64,000 bases of DNA from positions 310,001-374,000 of the forward strand of contig NZ_KB904331.1 of NCBI RefSeq assembly GCF_000379965.1. Reading direction: 5' to 3'. The position numbers were made by a program, and so were the translations under genes. The notes beneath the pieces were generated by a model, which saw only the letters and a list, made by a program, of their open reading frames with translations, did not search any database and had not been told where the DNA came from. The DNA is from Hoylesella nanceiensis DSM 19126 = JCM 15639 (GTDB lineage: Bacteria > Bacteroidota > Bacteroidia > Bacteroidales > Bacteroidaceae). Shown one piece after another: positions 27,518 to 36,450 of this stretch (the first letter of the stretch is position 1; every line of letters begins with the position of its first letter).

Positions 27518-28609
27518 ATGAAAGTAGGATTAATCGTTATGTTGCTTGTCCTCATCACAGGATTGGGCTACACTCTCACCAGAATATGGCAGATGTTGCC
27601 GTTTACCAACACCATAAAAGGATTGCTTTTTATTATTCCTTTCATGGCAATAGCATCGTTTATTATTTATGGTTCGGGCTTAATCGACAAACTACCGCTT
27701 AACTTTGCGTCGTTTGTTTACGAGCTTGGAACATCTTGGCCCATGATTCTTCTCTATCTTGCGCTTATCTTTGGCGTGTTAGATATAGCTAAATTAGCTC
27801 ACATTCTGCCCGAAACCTTTTTGCGAAAGAGCGTCATTGGCTCGGCAAGTATCTTTATTTTCGTCACTGCATTGTTTGTTTATGGCAACATCAACTACAA
27901 GAAAAAGGTGAGAATACCTATCACTTTAACCACACAAAAGCAGCTTCCTAAGGCGCAAAAGATAGTAATGATTAGCGATGTTCACTTGGGATATCACAAC
28001 AGAAAAGAGGAGTTTAAACGCTGGGTGCAATTGATTAACAACGAAAAGCCAGACCTTGTGTTGATTAGTGGTGATATTATTGATGGCAACTTGCGCCCAC
28101 TTTGGGAAGAGAATATGGCACAAGAGTTTAGAAATATCAAGGCGCCTATCTATGCTTGTCTTGGAAATCACGAATATATTGGAGGCGAACAAAACAGCGA
28201 AAAGTTTTATAAAGATGCTGGAATTACGCTCTTGCGTGACTCGGTTGCAACGATAAACGGAATCAATATCATTGGACGAGACGACCGAACAAATGGACAT
28301 CGCAAAACTCTTCACGAACTTACGAAGGGCATCGACAAAGATCTTTACACCATTGTGCTCGATCATCAGCCTTATCATCTTGAACAATCGGAGCATGAAG
28401 GCATCGATTTTCAGTTGAGCGGACACACTCATTATGGACAAGTTTGGCCTATTTCGTGGATCGAAGACCTTATTTATGAAAAGGCATACGGACCTTTAAC
28501 AAAGGGAAAGACGCAATATTTTGTGACCAGTGGTATTGGTATTTGGGGCGGAAAATTTAGAATTGGAACGCAATCTGAATACCTTGTAGCAGAACTCTCT
28601 AATCGATAA
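27518..28609 (+). CDS. Membrane-anchored metallophosphoesterase
   Basis: 363 residues. Four hydrophobic segments at about 3-20, 32-50, 68-95 and 108-128 anchor a calcineurin-like domain: MISDVHLGYH, LVLISGDIIDGN, CLGNHEY and LSGHTHYGQVWP supply the metal ligands (D, H, N, H, H). This is the YkuE/YaeI-like layout, whose members act on phospho-lipids or nucleotides such as UDP-diacylglucosamine. The substrate here is not decided. The next gene starts 19 bp later. Confidence 0.85.
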   Translation: MKVGLIVMLLVLITGLGYTLTRIWQMLPFTNTIKGLLFIIPFMAIASFIIYGSGLIDKLPLNFASFVYELGTSWPMILLYLALIFGVLDIAKLAHILPETFLRKSVIGSASIFIFVTALFVYGNINYKKKVRIPITLTTQKQLPKAQKIVMISDVHLGYHNRKEEFKRWVQLINNEKPDLVLISGDIIDGNLRPLWEENMAQEFRNIKAPIYACLGNHEYIGGEQNSEKFYKDAGITLLRDSVATINGINIIGRDDRTNGHRKTLHELTKGIDKDLYTIVLDHQPYHLEQSEHEGIDFQLSGHTHYGQVWPISWIEDLIYEKAYGPLTKGKTQYFVTSGIGIWGGKFRIGTQSEYLVAELSNR

Positions 28610-28628
28610 GCAGGCAAACGTGCAGACA

Positions 28629-29315
28629 ATGACTGTAAACATAGAGTGGATAGCTCAGCAATTCGAGCTTTTCAATACGCTTTATTTCGATAAGGTGCTA
28701 CCCACTCCGTTGTTTTTAGTGTCGAAAACAAAGACAAAATTGGGTTGGTTTGTGCACAAAAAGCATTTCACCTTCAGAGGATTTCGGTCGTATGATTATA
28801 AAATTGGTATGTCAACTCACTATCAATTCACCGAGCGACAAGCGCAAAATATCTTGCTTCACGAGATGATTCACTTCTATATAGCCTTTAAAAATATCAA
28901 GGATAAGTCGGCTCACGGCCCTGTTTTTAGGCGATTGATGAATCAATTTAACAACGAATTTGGATGGGAACTAACTGTTTCTGTCAATACAAAAGACTAT
29001 AAAACGAACGAAACGACAAGTTCTTCGAAAGCGAAAAAGATAAAAGAACGCTTAATTTTAGCTATCGAACAAAGCGATGGAACCTGCTTTCTGTCGGTGA
29101 TAAACCCTCGTTATGCGTTTAAAATTCAAAACGAATTAAAGCGAACAACGCACAACTTGAAATTTAGTTGGTATAAAAGTAGCGACGAAAGGTTCAGTCA
29201 TTTCTCGACAGTTAGAAGTCTGCGAGGAGTTAAAACGCCCCGAAATGAGTTTGAAGAGGTGATTAAGTCTTTGCAACCTGTGGTACTGGTGAGGAAAGAA
29301 AAGAGCGAGAAATAA
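28629..29315 (+). CDS. SprT-like zinc metalloprotease-fold protein
   Basis: 228 residues from ATG 28629 (a GTG at 28620 is also possible). The core NILLHEMIHFYI gives the HExxH zinc site, followed by HGPVFRRLMNQFN. The C-terminal half is basic with no zinc-ribbon cysteines, unlike Spartan. SprT-family proteins are putative proteases acting in DNA-protein crosslink repair in eukaryotes; bacterial roles are unclear. It is probably co-transcribed with the phosphoesterase gene. Confidence 0.82.
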   Translation: MTVNIEWIAQQFELFNTLYFDKVLPTPLFLVSKTKTKLGWFVHKKHFTFRGFRSYDYKIGMSTHYQFTERQAQNILLHEMIHFYIAFKNIKDKSAHGPVFRRLMNQFNNEFGWELTVSVNTKDYKTNETTSSSKAKKIKERLILAIEQSDGTCFLSVINPRYAFKIQNELKRTTHNLKFSWYKSSDERFSHFSTVRSLRGVKTPRNEFEEVIKSLQPVVLVRKEKSEK

Positions 29316-29340
29316 ATCAATATATAGTGAAATAAGATGG

Positions 29341-29367
29341 AAGGAAGGGGTAAACTCTTCCTTTTTT
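29341..29367 (+). terminator. Terminator after the SprT-like gene
   Basis: AAGGAAG (29341-29347) pairs with CTTCCTT (29357-29363), followed by TTTT. It lies 25 bp after the stop. Confidence 0.65.
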
Positions 29368-29561
29368 GATGCGTCTTTGTTTCGACTGAGCAATAAAAAT
29401 AGTTCTCTTTTCCTCAGCAAGAGTGTTCTAACTTTATTGAAAATGGAAAGAAAAGAGGTCGATAAAGAAAGATGAAATGAATGAGCATCTTTTTCTATCT
29501 CAAAGCAAGAGGAAGACAATGAGCATGGCGAGGAAAAACAAAGGGACTGAAAGGGGAAAAC

Positions 29562-29649
29562 AATTGCTATGCTTTTACAACCTAAAAGCAATGTAACTGC
29601 ATCTTAATTACACTGCTTTTGCATTGCAATAGCACGTCTTTTTCTCTAT
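29562..29649. repeat. 22-bp tandem array E, four units
   Basis: Units start at 29562, 29584, 29606 and 29628, with AA at positions 1-2 of all four and AAAAGCAATG in the second. The array lies between the convergent SprT-like and alaS genes; the 194 bp before it hold no feature I recognise. Confidence 0.82.
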
Positions 29650-29715
29650 TTTGAGATAAATATCTGATGACTAAAGCTTTCGAACTCTCTTCGAGTAAGG
29701 CATCACCAAACGGGT

Positions 29716-29760
29716 AAAAACAAAATAGACGAGCATCGATTGTTCATCAATGCTCGTCTA
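29716..29760 (-). terminator. Terminator of alaS
   Basis: A perfect 11-bp stem (TAGACGAGCAT 29726-29736, ATGCTCGTCTA 29750-29760) followed on the minus strand by TTTTGTTTTT. It lies 30 bp after the alaS stop. Confidence 0.88.
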
Positions 29761-29789
29761 TTATTATATTATTTCGTATTGAAAAATAC

Positions 29790-32411
29790 TTATAATTGTG
29801 CTAATTCAATCACTTTTTCGATTGCAGCATTTAAGCCTTCAAGGTCTTTACCACCTGCAGAAGCGTAGTGAGGTTGACCTCCTCCGCCTCCTTTTATAAG
29901 CTTAGCAGCTTCTCGAACCATTGCACCAGCATTTAAGTTGTGCTCTTTCACTAAGTCATCGCTTAACATAACGCTCAACAATGGTTTGTTTCCTGCTATG
30001 GTTCCGATAACACATAGCAAGTGAGAAGGATTCGCTTCACGAACCTTAAACACAAGGTCTTTAGCGTTTGAAGCATTGATTGGCAACACACCTGTTACGA
30101 CTGTAACACCGTTTTGTTGCTTAGCGCCATTCAATAAGAATTCTTTTAGACGTTCAACGTTTTGTGCATTGAACTTTTCTACTTCCTTCTTCATTGCTTC
30201 GTTCTCTTCAATAAACTTCTCAATGGCACTCTTTAGGTCCTTAGTGTTATTGAATAGGCCCTTAATAGCTTTGATAGTATCTTCTAAAGAGTAGACCAAT
30301 TCTTCGCAGTTCTCGCCTGTAATAGCTTCAATACGACGTACACCAGCTGCCACACTTGTTTCTGTTACAATCTTAAACATACCAAGTCGGCCTGTAGATG
30401 TTGCGTGAATACCACCACAGAACTCGCAACTAGGACCAAAACGCACTACTCTTACCTTGTCACCATATTTCTCTCCGAAGATAGAAACAGCACCCATCTC
30501 TCTCGCTTCTTCGATAGGTGTGTCACGATGTTCGTCCATTGGATAGTCTTCTCTTATCATTTGGTTCACAAGACGTTCCACTTCACGAAGTTGTTCGTCT
30601 GTTACTTTTTGGAAATGAGAGAAGTCGAAGCGTAGAGATTCTGCCGAAACATAAGATCCTTTTTGCTCAACATGGTCGCCAAGTACTTGCTTTAACGCAT
30701 AATCTACTAAGTGAGTAGCGGTGTGATTAGCTGCACTTGCATTGCGATTGTCGGTATCTACACAAGCCATAAAGCTTGCTTTAACGTCTTTAGGCAATGC
30801 TTTTACAATGTGAATGCTTTGTCCGTTTTCTCTTTTTGTATCGATAACTTCAACGGTTTCGTTCTCATTTACAAGCACACCTTTATCTCCTACTTGTCCA
30901 CCCATTTCGCCATAGAAAGGCGTATTGTTAAGAACTAGTTCGAAATAGGTGTTCTTCTTTTGTGTAACTTGACGATAACGAAGGATCTGACACTCGTATT
31001 CTGTATAGTCATATCCCACGAATTGTTGCTCACCTGCAGCGAGTTCAACCCAGTCTGTGCTCTCAACTACAGCCGCATTACGTGCTCTTTCTTTTTGTTT
31101 GCGCATCTCTTCATCAAACTGTTCAGCATTAACTGTAATTTGATGTTCACGACAAATCAACTCAGTTAGGTCGAGTGGGAAGCCATAAGTATCGAAAAGA
31201 CGGAACGCTTGCACGCCATCTAATTCGCTCTTACCTTCTTTTTGCAACACTTCAATAGCATCGTTAAGCATTGAAATACCCTTTTCTAGGGTGCGAAGGA
31301 ATGAATCTTCTTCTTCTTTAATCACTCTTCCAATCAATTCACGTTGTGCTGTTAGCTCAGGATAAGCCTGTCCCATTTCTGCAATAAGAGTAGGAATGAG
31401 TCGGTATATAAACGCTTCTCTTTGGTGTAAGAAGGTGTATGCGTAGCGAATAGCACGACGAAGAATACGTCTAATCACATATCCTGCCTTTGCATTGCTT
31501 GGCAATTGGCCGTCAGCAATAGAGAAAGCAACAGCTCTAAGGTGGTCTGCAATAACACGCATAGCCACATCTACTGCATTATCTTCGCCGTAGTTCTTAT
31601 GAGAAAGCTTGCAAATCTCTTTTATGATAGGTTGGAAAATGTCTGTATCATAGTTACTGTTCTTGCCTTGAAGTGCACGAACTAGACGTTCAAAGCCCAT
31701 ACCTGTATCGATAACATTCATGCTTAATGGCTCTAATGAACCATCCGACTTACGGTTAAACTGCATAAATACGATGTTCCAAATCTCGATTACTTGTGGA
31801 TCATCTTTGTTAACGAGCTCTGAACCCTTTACTTTTAGCTTCTCTTCTGGCGTTCTTGAGTCGAGATGTATCTCTGAACAGGGTCCACAAGGACCTGTAT
31901 CGCCCATTTCCCAGAAGTTATCATGCTTGTTTCCGTTGATGATATGGTCTTCAGGAAGATGCTTTCTCCAGAATGAAGCGGCATCATCATCACGAGCAAT
32001 GTTATCCTCTTGAGAGCCTTCGAATACTGTAACGTAAAGGTCTTTGGGGTCTAAATGAAGTACATCAACTAAATACTCCCACGCATAGTCAATGGCTTCT
32101 TCTTTGAAATAATCGCCAAAACTCCAGTTACCAAGCATCTCAAACATAGTGTGGTGGTAGGTATCGTGTCCTACTTCCTCAAGATCATTATGCTTTCCGC
32201 TTACTCTTAAGCACTTTTGAGAATCGGCTCTACGACGTGGTTCTGGGTCTTTTGTACCAAGAATGATATCTTTCCATTGATTCATTCCAGCGTTAGTAAA
32301 CATCAATGTGGGGTCGTCTTTAATCACCATTGGTGCAGAAGGCACAATAGTGTGACCTTTTGAAGCAAAGAACTGCTTGTAAGACTCACGTATTTCGTTA
32401 GCTGTCATCAT
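29790..32411 (-). CDS. alaS: Alanyl-tRNA synthetase
   Basis: 873 residues, the standard length. Class II catalytic domain: [65 protein letters not shown]. The editing domain has the zinc ligands HTATH and CEFCGGIH. The C-terminal DHHA1-type domain ends with [14 protein letters not shown]. Either of two adjacent Met codons could start. It charges tRNA-Ala and clears Ser/Gly mischarges. It is divergent from a MerR regulator with overlapping promoter region. Confidence 0.97.
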   Translation of the reverse strand: MMTANEIRESYKQFFASKGHTIVPSAPMVIKDDPTLMFTNAGMNQWKDIILGTKDPEPRRRADSQKCLRVSGKHNDLEEVGHDTYHHTMFEMLGNWSFGDYFKEEAIDYAWEYLVDVLHLDPKDLYVTVFEGSQEDNIARDDDAASFWRKHLPEDHIINGNKHDNFWEMGDTGPCGPCSEIHLDSRTPEEKLKVKGSELVNKDDPQVIEIWNIVFMQFNRKSDGSLEPLSMNVIDTGMGFERLVRALQGKNSNYDTDIFQPIIKEICKLSHKNYGEDNAVDVAMRVIADHLRAVAFSIADGQLPSNAKAGYVIRRILRRAIRYAYTFLHQREAFIYRLIPTLIAEMGQAYPELTAQRELIGRVIKEEEDSFLRTLEKGISMLNDAIEVLQKEGKSELDGVQAFRLFDTYGFPLDLTELICREHQITVNAEQFDEEMRKQKERARNAAVVESTDWVELAAGEQQFVGYDYTEYECQILRYRQVTQKKNTYFELVLNNTPFYGEMGGQVGDKGVLVNENETVEVIDTKRENGQSIHIVKALPKDVKASFMACVDTDNRNASAANHTATHLVDYALKQVLGDHVEQKGSYVSAESLRFDFSHFQKVTDEQLREVERLVNQMIREDYPMDEHRDTPIEEAREMGAVSIFGEKYGDKVRVVRFGPSCEFCGGIHATSTGRLGMFKIVTETSVAAGVRRIEAITGENCEELVYSLEDTIKAIKGLFNNTKDLKSAIEKFIEENEAMKKEVEKFNAQNVERLKEFLLNGAKQQNGVTVVTGVLPINASNAKDLVFKVREANPSHLLCVIGTIAGNKPLLSVMLSDDLVKEHNLNAGAMVREAAKLIKGGGGGQPHYASAGGKDLEGLNAAIEKVIELAQL

Positions 32412-32448
32412 TTATATGTATTATTTTAAATTTCTATTAAAAGTTTTG

Positions 32449-32456
32449 CAAAGATA
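32449..32456 (-). promoter_or_regulatory. -7 box of alaS (TATCTTTG)
   Basis: The minus strand reads TATCTTTG, 37 bp before the alaS ATG. Confidence 0.6.
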
Positions 32457-32468
32457 CCGAAGTTTGAC

Positions 32469-32476
32469 TATTTTTG
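32469..32476 (+). promoter_or_regulatory. -7 box of the MerR gene (TATTTTTG)
   Basis: TATTTTTG lies only 12 bp from the divergent alaS -7 box, so the -33 region of each overlaps the other transcription unit. Confidence 0.52.
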
Positions 32477-32515
32477 CAAATAAATTAGTTTTTGTTTAAC
32501 AAAAAGCATCGCATT

Positions 32516-32863
32516 ATGGCTCTGAATATGAATAAAAACCTAAAGCTTTACTACTCTATTGGTGAAGTAGCAAAGATGTTTGACATTAACGAAAGCACTC
32601 TTCGTTATTGGGAAAGCGAGTTTCCTCATCTCAAACCCAAGACAAACAGCAAGAACGTTAGACAATATACAGAGAAAGATATCGAACAAATTAAAGTGAT
32701 TTATAACCTTGTTAAGGTTCGAGGATTTAAGCTTGCTGCAGCAAGAAAGATGCTAAACGAAAACAGAAAGAATGTTGACAAGAGCGCAGATATTTTAGAA
32801 ATGATGATTAATTTGCGTGATGAACTGAAAAATTTGAAGAAACAACTCGATTCAATAGTGTAG
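32516..32863 (+). CDS. MerR-family transcriptional regulator
   Basis: 115 residues from ATG 32516 (MALNMNKNLK); a TTG 24 bp upstream is in frame but unlikely. The MerR DNA-binding head is YYSIGEVAKMFDINESTLRYWE with RQYTEKDIEQIKVIYNLV, followed by a short coiled coil (MMINLRDELKNLKKQL). It has no effector domain or cysteine cluster, so it does not look like a metal sensor. It is paired divergently with alaS, a recurrent Bacteroidetes arrangement. Targets unknown. Confidence 0.9.
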   Translation: MALNMNKNLKLYYSIGEVAKMFDINESTLRYWESEFPHLKPKTNSKNVRQYTEKDIEQIKVIYNLVKVRGFKLAAARKMLNENRKNVDKSADILEMMINLRDELKNLKKQLDSIV

Positions 32864-32890
32864 CTTTTTATTTTAAAGCTGCACTTTTTT
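32862..32890 (+). terminator. Terminator of the MerR gene
   Basis: AGCTTT/AAAGCT around a TTATTTT loop (32862-32880), then GCACTTTTTT. It overlaps the end of the coding region. Confidence 0.5.
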
Positions 32891-33023
32891 ATTTTTATCA
32901 AGAGCACTTTTATTTTTCAAACAAAAACTATTTCGCATTCGACTTTCACGACTTAACCATCTGAAAATCAAAAGAAAGGAAATATATTTATGTCTCTTTC
33001 AAAACGAATGAGAGAAACTATTA

Positions 33024-33065
33024 TAAAACAAAAAAGACTCTATTTCGATTGAAATAAAGTCTTTT
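33024..33065 (-). terminator. Terminator of tRNA-Val
   Basis: Stem AAAAGACT (33032-33039) with AGTCTTTT (33058-33065) plus inner ATTTC/GAAAT pairing; on the minus strand it is followed by TTGTTTTA. Confidence 0.75.
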
Positions 33066-33072
33066 GAAACGG

Positions 33073-33147
33073 TGGGCGTTGACGGATTCGAACCGCCGAC
33101 CCTCTGCTTGTAAGGCAGATGCTCTAAACCAGCTGAGCTAAACGCCC
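33073..33147 (-). tRNA. tRNA-Val (anticodon TAC)
   Basis: The minus strand has acceptor GGGCGTT/AACGCCC, D arm TAGCTCAGCTGGTTTAGAGCA, anticodon loop TTACAAG (TAC, Val) in stem CTGCC/GCAGA-type pairing, and T arm GGCGGTTCGAATCCGTC. CCA is not encoded. The short open frame across it is a shadow. Confidence 0.95.
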
Positions 33148-33172
33148 GTCTTTTAGTTCTTAAAAGCGATTG

Positions 33173-33180
33173 CAAAGGTA
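33173..33180 (-). promoter_or_regulatory. -7 box of tRNA-Val (TACCTTTG)
   Basis: The minus strand reads TACCTTTG, 25 bp upstream of the tRNA, the same box as for tRNA-Gln. Confidence 0.55.
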
Positions 33181-33270
33181 ATACATTTATTTTAATCCTC
33201 CAAATTTTCAATTACTTTTTATTCTTATTTTTTCAAATATTCCTACTCTAACCCTCGCCTACTCCTATCT

Positions 33271-33358
33271 AATAACACTGCTTTTAAATCCCTAAAAGCA
33301 TCACTTTACACCCCAATAGCAATGCTATTTAATGTAAAAAGAGTTGCATTTTACATTG
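33271..33358. repeat. 22-bp tandem array F, four units
   Basis: Units start at 33271, 33293, 33315 and 33337; the second is shifted by one base (TAAAAGCATC). It lies between the divergent tRNA-Val and trpS promoters, ending 43 bp before the trpS -7 box. Confidence 0.75.
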
Positions 33359-33401
33359 AAACTTACCACACATTATTATATAATTATTCAAATTTTAGTA
33401 G

Positions 33402-33409
33402 TATCTTTG
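33402..33409 (+). promoter_or_regulatory. -7 box of trpS (TATCTTTG)
   Basis: TATCTTTG lies 30 bp before the trpS ATG. Confidence 0.62.
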
Positions 33410-33439
33410 CACTATTATAATTTAAAATAGACAATAAAT

Positions 33440-34429
33440 ATGGAAAAAGTAGTTAGTGGAATACGCCCAACAGGCTTCCTTCACCTCGGAAACTATTTCG
33501 GAGCGGTGAAGAGTTTTATTGAAATGCAGAATGATTATGATTCTATGTTCTTCATTGCAGATTGGCATTCGCTCACTACTTCACCAAAACCCGAGGACAT
33601 TCAAAATAGTGCACGTGTCATTCTTGCAGAATATTTAGCTTGTGGAATCGACCCTAACAAGGCCCCAATATATGTTCAAAGCGATGTAAAAGAAACACTT
33701 GAGCTGTATCTTTACTTAAATATGAACACTTATATTGGCGAGTTAGGTCGTGTAACAACATTCAAGGAAAAGGCAAGAAAGCAACCAGACAACGTGAATG
33801 CGGGTTTGTTTACCTACCCAACTCTTATGGCTGCGGACATTCTTCAGCACAGAGCGGTAAAGGTTCCTGTAGGAAAAGACCAAGAACAAAATATGGAAAT
33901 GGCGAGAAAATGTGCTCGACGTTTTAACAATATCTATGGTGTTGATTTCTTCCCAGAGCCTCAAAACTTCTATTTCAACGCTAAAGCGGTGAAGGTTCCT
34001 GGTTTAGATGGAAGCGGAAAGATGGGTAAAAGTGAAGGAAACTGTATCTATCTTCACGATGATGACAAGACTATCACTAAGAAAGTGATGAAGGCTGTGA
34101 CTGATAGTGGACCCACTGAGCTGAACAGTGAGAAGCCTCAAGTGATTGAAAATCTATTTACTTTCTTGCAAATTTGCTCAACACAAGATACTTACGACTA
34201 TTTTAATGAGCAATGGAACAATGCTACTATTCGCTACGGAGAATTGAAAAAGCAAATCGCACAAGACATTTGTGCAACCGTTGCACCTATCAGAGAGCGT
34301 ATAACTGAGTTCAGTTCTAACAAAGAACTCTTAGATAAAATCGCTAAACAAGGTGCTGATGCAGCGAGAGAAAGCGCTTCGGCAACTCTTAAAGAGGTTA
34401 GAAAAATCATCGGTTTTAGATCTTTATAA
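33440..34429 (+). CDS. trpS: Tryptophanyl-tRNA synthetase
   Basis: 329 residues, class I synthetase. The HIGH-equivalent is GFLHLGNYFGAV (residues 13-24) and the KMSKS-equivalent is KMGKSEGN (about 194). FFIADWHSLT and VPVGKDQEQNMEMAR are conserved TrpRS segments. It charges tRNA-Trp. No leader peptide or T-box was seen in the short 5' leader. It ends in a strong terminator. Confidence 0.97.
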   Translation: MEKVVSGIRPTGFLHLGNYFGAVKSFIEMQNDYDSMFFIADWHSLTTSPKPEDIQNSARVILAEYLACGIDPNKAPIYVQSDVKETLELYLYLNMNTYIGELGRVTTFKEKARKQPDNVNAGLFTYPTLMAADILQHRAVKVPVGKDQEQNMEMARKCARRFNNIYGVDFFPEPQNFYFNAKAVKVPGLDGSGKMGKSEGNCIYLHDDDKTITKKVMKAVTDSGPTELNSEKPQVIENLFTFLQICSTQDTYDYFNEQWNNATIRYGELKKQIAQDICATVAPIRERITEFSSNKELLDKIAKQGADAARESASATLKEVRKIIGFRSL

Positions 34430-34460
34430 AGAGTTTTTCAACTACTCTTAAAACATAACG

Positions 34461-34505
34461 ACACCTCGTTCAACTCTCTATTTGATGTTGATCGAGGTGT
34501 TTTTC
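34461..34505 (+). terminator. Terminator of trpS
   Basis: A 14-bp stem with one mismatch (34461-34474 and 34487-34500, outer ACACCTCG/CGAGGTGT) followed by TTTTC. Confidence 0.88.
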
Positions 34506-34718
34506 TTTGCCCTTATTCCACAATATTCTTACTCTTCATTCTCTTTATCTTTGCTAACGATATCTCATTCAGCATCGCTTAAAGGGTTTTTCTTGGAGTC
34601 TTTAAAGCGCTTTTATCTATCTTTCTATATTGAAAAGTATCCTACTCTTAAAAAAAATCAATCTTCTCTTCTTCCGATATCTCCCCGATACAAATATATT
34701 ATTGTGTAGGTGCAATGT

Positions 34719-34894
34719 AAAAGCATTGCGTTCCATGGGCAATAGCATTGCAATTAGGCGACAAAAGCATTGTGTTTGCGTCATAAAAGCAATGATATTA
34801 TGCGGGGAATTATATCTCTATTTGGGGATAAAGGCAATGTCATTATGCGTAATTGTTTCACAATTTGAAGATAAAAGCGATGGCGTTACGTATA
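34719..34894. repeat. 22-bp tandem array G, about eight units
   Basis: The longest array. Units start at 34719, 34741, 34763, 34785, 34807 (23 bp), 34830, 34852 (21 bp, degenerate) and 34873. Tails here are GC-richer (GGGC, GGCGAC, GCGTCAT, TGCGGG, TACGTATA). It sits between convergent trpS and ompA in a 673-bp gene-free stretch; 34510-34696 and 34895-35030 show no other feature, and the open frames through it are not gene-like. Confidence 0.8.
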
Positions 34895-35033
34895 AGGAAC
34901 AAACAAGGAAAAAGTTGTTGCAATGCGTTCTTCTTACCAAAAAAATCAAAAGGAGGCTCGTTTCTATCCTTTTGAAGTCCCAAGGTATAAGTATAGCATT
35001 TTACTTCGTGGCACTCTGTAAACAAAAGGGCAT

Positions 35034-35065
35034 AAAAAAAGGATGCTTCTACGAAAGAAGCATCC
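35034..35065 (-). terminator. Terminator of ompA
   Basis: A perfect 10-bp stem (GGATGCTTCT 35041-35050, AGAAGCATCC 35056-35065) followed on the minus strand by TTTTTTT. Confidence 0.9.
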
Positions 35066-35102
35066 CCAATTTCAGAGATAATAAAAAAATTACTATCAAA
35101 TA

Positions 35103-36272
35103 TTATTCTGTAATTTGAACAGTAGCACGACGGTTGAATGAAACTGGTGAAAGTTCATCTACACCACCCTTACCAACAGTTGAGATGTTATCACGGTTGA
35201 TACCAAGTTTAACAAGCTCGTTAGCAACTGTCTTAGCACGTTCTTCAGACAACCATTGGTTGTGAGGAGCTTTACCTGTTGCGCTGTCAGCATAACCTGT
35301 TACAAGAATATTTGAGTTGTTTGCTTTAGCATACTTAGCAAGAGCTGCTACGTTAACAAGATCCTTTTGAGATGCAATGTTTGTCTTGTCTAGGTTGAAG
35401 AACACAGAGATAGGAGTTGTGATGAACTCTTTAATTGTTGTGTTTTCAGCTGGCTTTTGGTTAGCCAACAAGTCTTTCAAACGTGCATTTTCAGCATTTG
35501 CATCGTTAAGTTGTGCGTTAAGAGCATCGATTTGAGATTGAGAAAGCGCTTTGATAGCGTCAACATCTGGAGTTCTTTCCCATGTTGATTTACCCAAGTT
35601 GAATGTCAAACCAATTTCACCATAGAAGTTGTTATCGTGTGAATCCCAACCACGGTGACCGTTAGTTACTTCAGTTCCGTCGATATCTGTTTCCAAACGA
35701 TTCAATCCAACTTCAACATTTAGAGCTACTCTCTTAGACAAACGGAATTCATTTAACAAACCACCGCTTAGATCCATAGCGTAAAGATTGTGAGTCATTG
35801 TACGACCGAAACCAGCACCTACGAATGGAATTACATTCCAAACACGGTTAGGATTGTAACCGAACAACATGTTACTTACATTGAACAATGCGTGACCGTT
35901 CAAGATCCAATATCTGTTGAAGTAAGTATTCTTATCATATGGTACTTGTGCACCAGGTACATAGTTACCTCCAACAGTCTTACCCCAGATACCTTGAGCC
36001 TTTACACGAAGACCAAGTCCAGGTGTAAACCACTTACCTACAGCTACAGCTGCACCAAAATTACCACGATCTTTAGAGAAAGGATTTGTCTTCAAATCCA
36101 AACCATGTTCTTGACTTGAATACCAAACATTCCAGTTTCCACCAACTTGAACGAACCAATTGCTCCAGAATGAGTTAGTTGCAACGCTGTGCTTCTTAAC
36201 TGGATCAGCGTCTTGAGCCATTGAACTCAAAGACATACCGGCAAGAGCCAGCATAATAAATAGTTTTTTCAT
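35103..36272 (-). CDS. OmpA-family outer membrane protein
   Basis: 389 residues. The signal peptide (about 1-19) ends SMAQ. An eight-strand-type beta-barrel N-domain (about 30-225) is followed by a coiled-coil linker (about 235-265, IDALNAQLNDANAENARLKDLL). The OmpA C-terminal peptidoglycan-binding domain (about 280-389) has VFFNLDKTNI, LVTGYADSATG and LSEERAKTVANELVKLG. It links the outer membrane to peptidoglycan. It is monocistronic with a strong promoter and a leader of about 70 bases, as expected for an abundant porin. Confidence 0.94.
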   Translation of the reverse strand: MKKLFIMLALAGMSLSSMAQDADPVKKHSVATNSFWSNWFVQVGGNWNVWYSSQEHGLDLKTNPFSKDRGNFGAAVAVGKWFTPGLGLRVKAQGIWGKTVGGNYVPGAQVPYDKNTYFNRYWILNGHALFNVSNMLFGYNPNRVWNVIPFVGAGFGRTMTHNLYAMDLSGGLLNEFRLSKRVALNVEVGLNRLETDIDGTEVTNGHRGWDSHDNNFYGEIGLTFNLGKSTWERTPDVDAIKALSQSQIDALNAQLNDANAENARLKDLLANQKPAENTTIKEFITTPISVFFNLDKTNIASQKDLVNVAALAKYAKANNSNILVTGYADSATGKAPHNQWLSEERAKTVANELVKLGINRDNISTVGKGGVDELSPVSFNRRATVQITE

Positions 36273-36346
36273 AAACTTATTAATTAAACAATCAAATTAT
36301 TATATATTATTTTCTTTAGTGTATTATCCCTTTTCATTTCACGTTG

Positions 36347-36354
36347 CAAAGATA
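36347..36354 (-). promoter_or_regulatory. -7 box of ompA (TATCTTTG)
   Basis: The minus strand reads TATCTTTG, 74 bp before the ompA ATG, within a very A/T-rich stretch. Confidence 0.6.
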
Positions 36355-36450
36355 ATAATAATATTTAAGTATATTCTCTTTTTAGTTATTTTTCACATGA
36401 AAAGATCGAAAAATTGATAAAAATCCAATCGAAACAGCATTTTTATTCAC

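Noticed and set aside
32999-33211. 70-residue minus-strand frame
   Set aside because: It is a translation of the tRNA-Val gene and its terminator (residues such as SSAGLEHLPYKQRVGGSNPS).
34530-34560. TATCTTTG at about 34545 between trpS and ompA
   Set aside because: It matches a -7 box, but no gene follows on that strand before array G.
34630-35118. 162-residue plus-strand open frame
   Set aside because: It runs through array G and the ompA terminator, has repeat-derived residues (KALRSMGNSIAIRR) and no recognisable domain.
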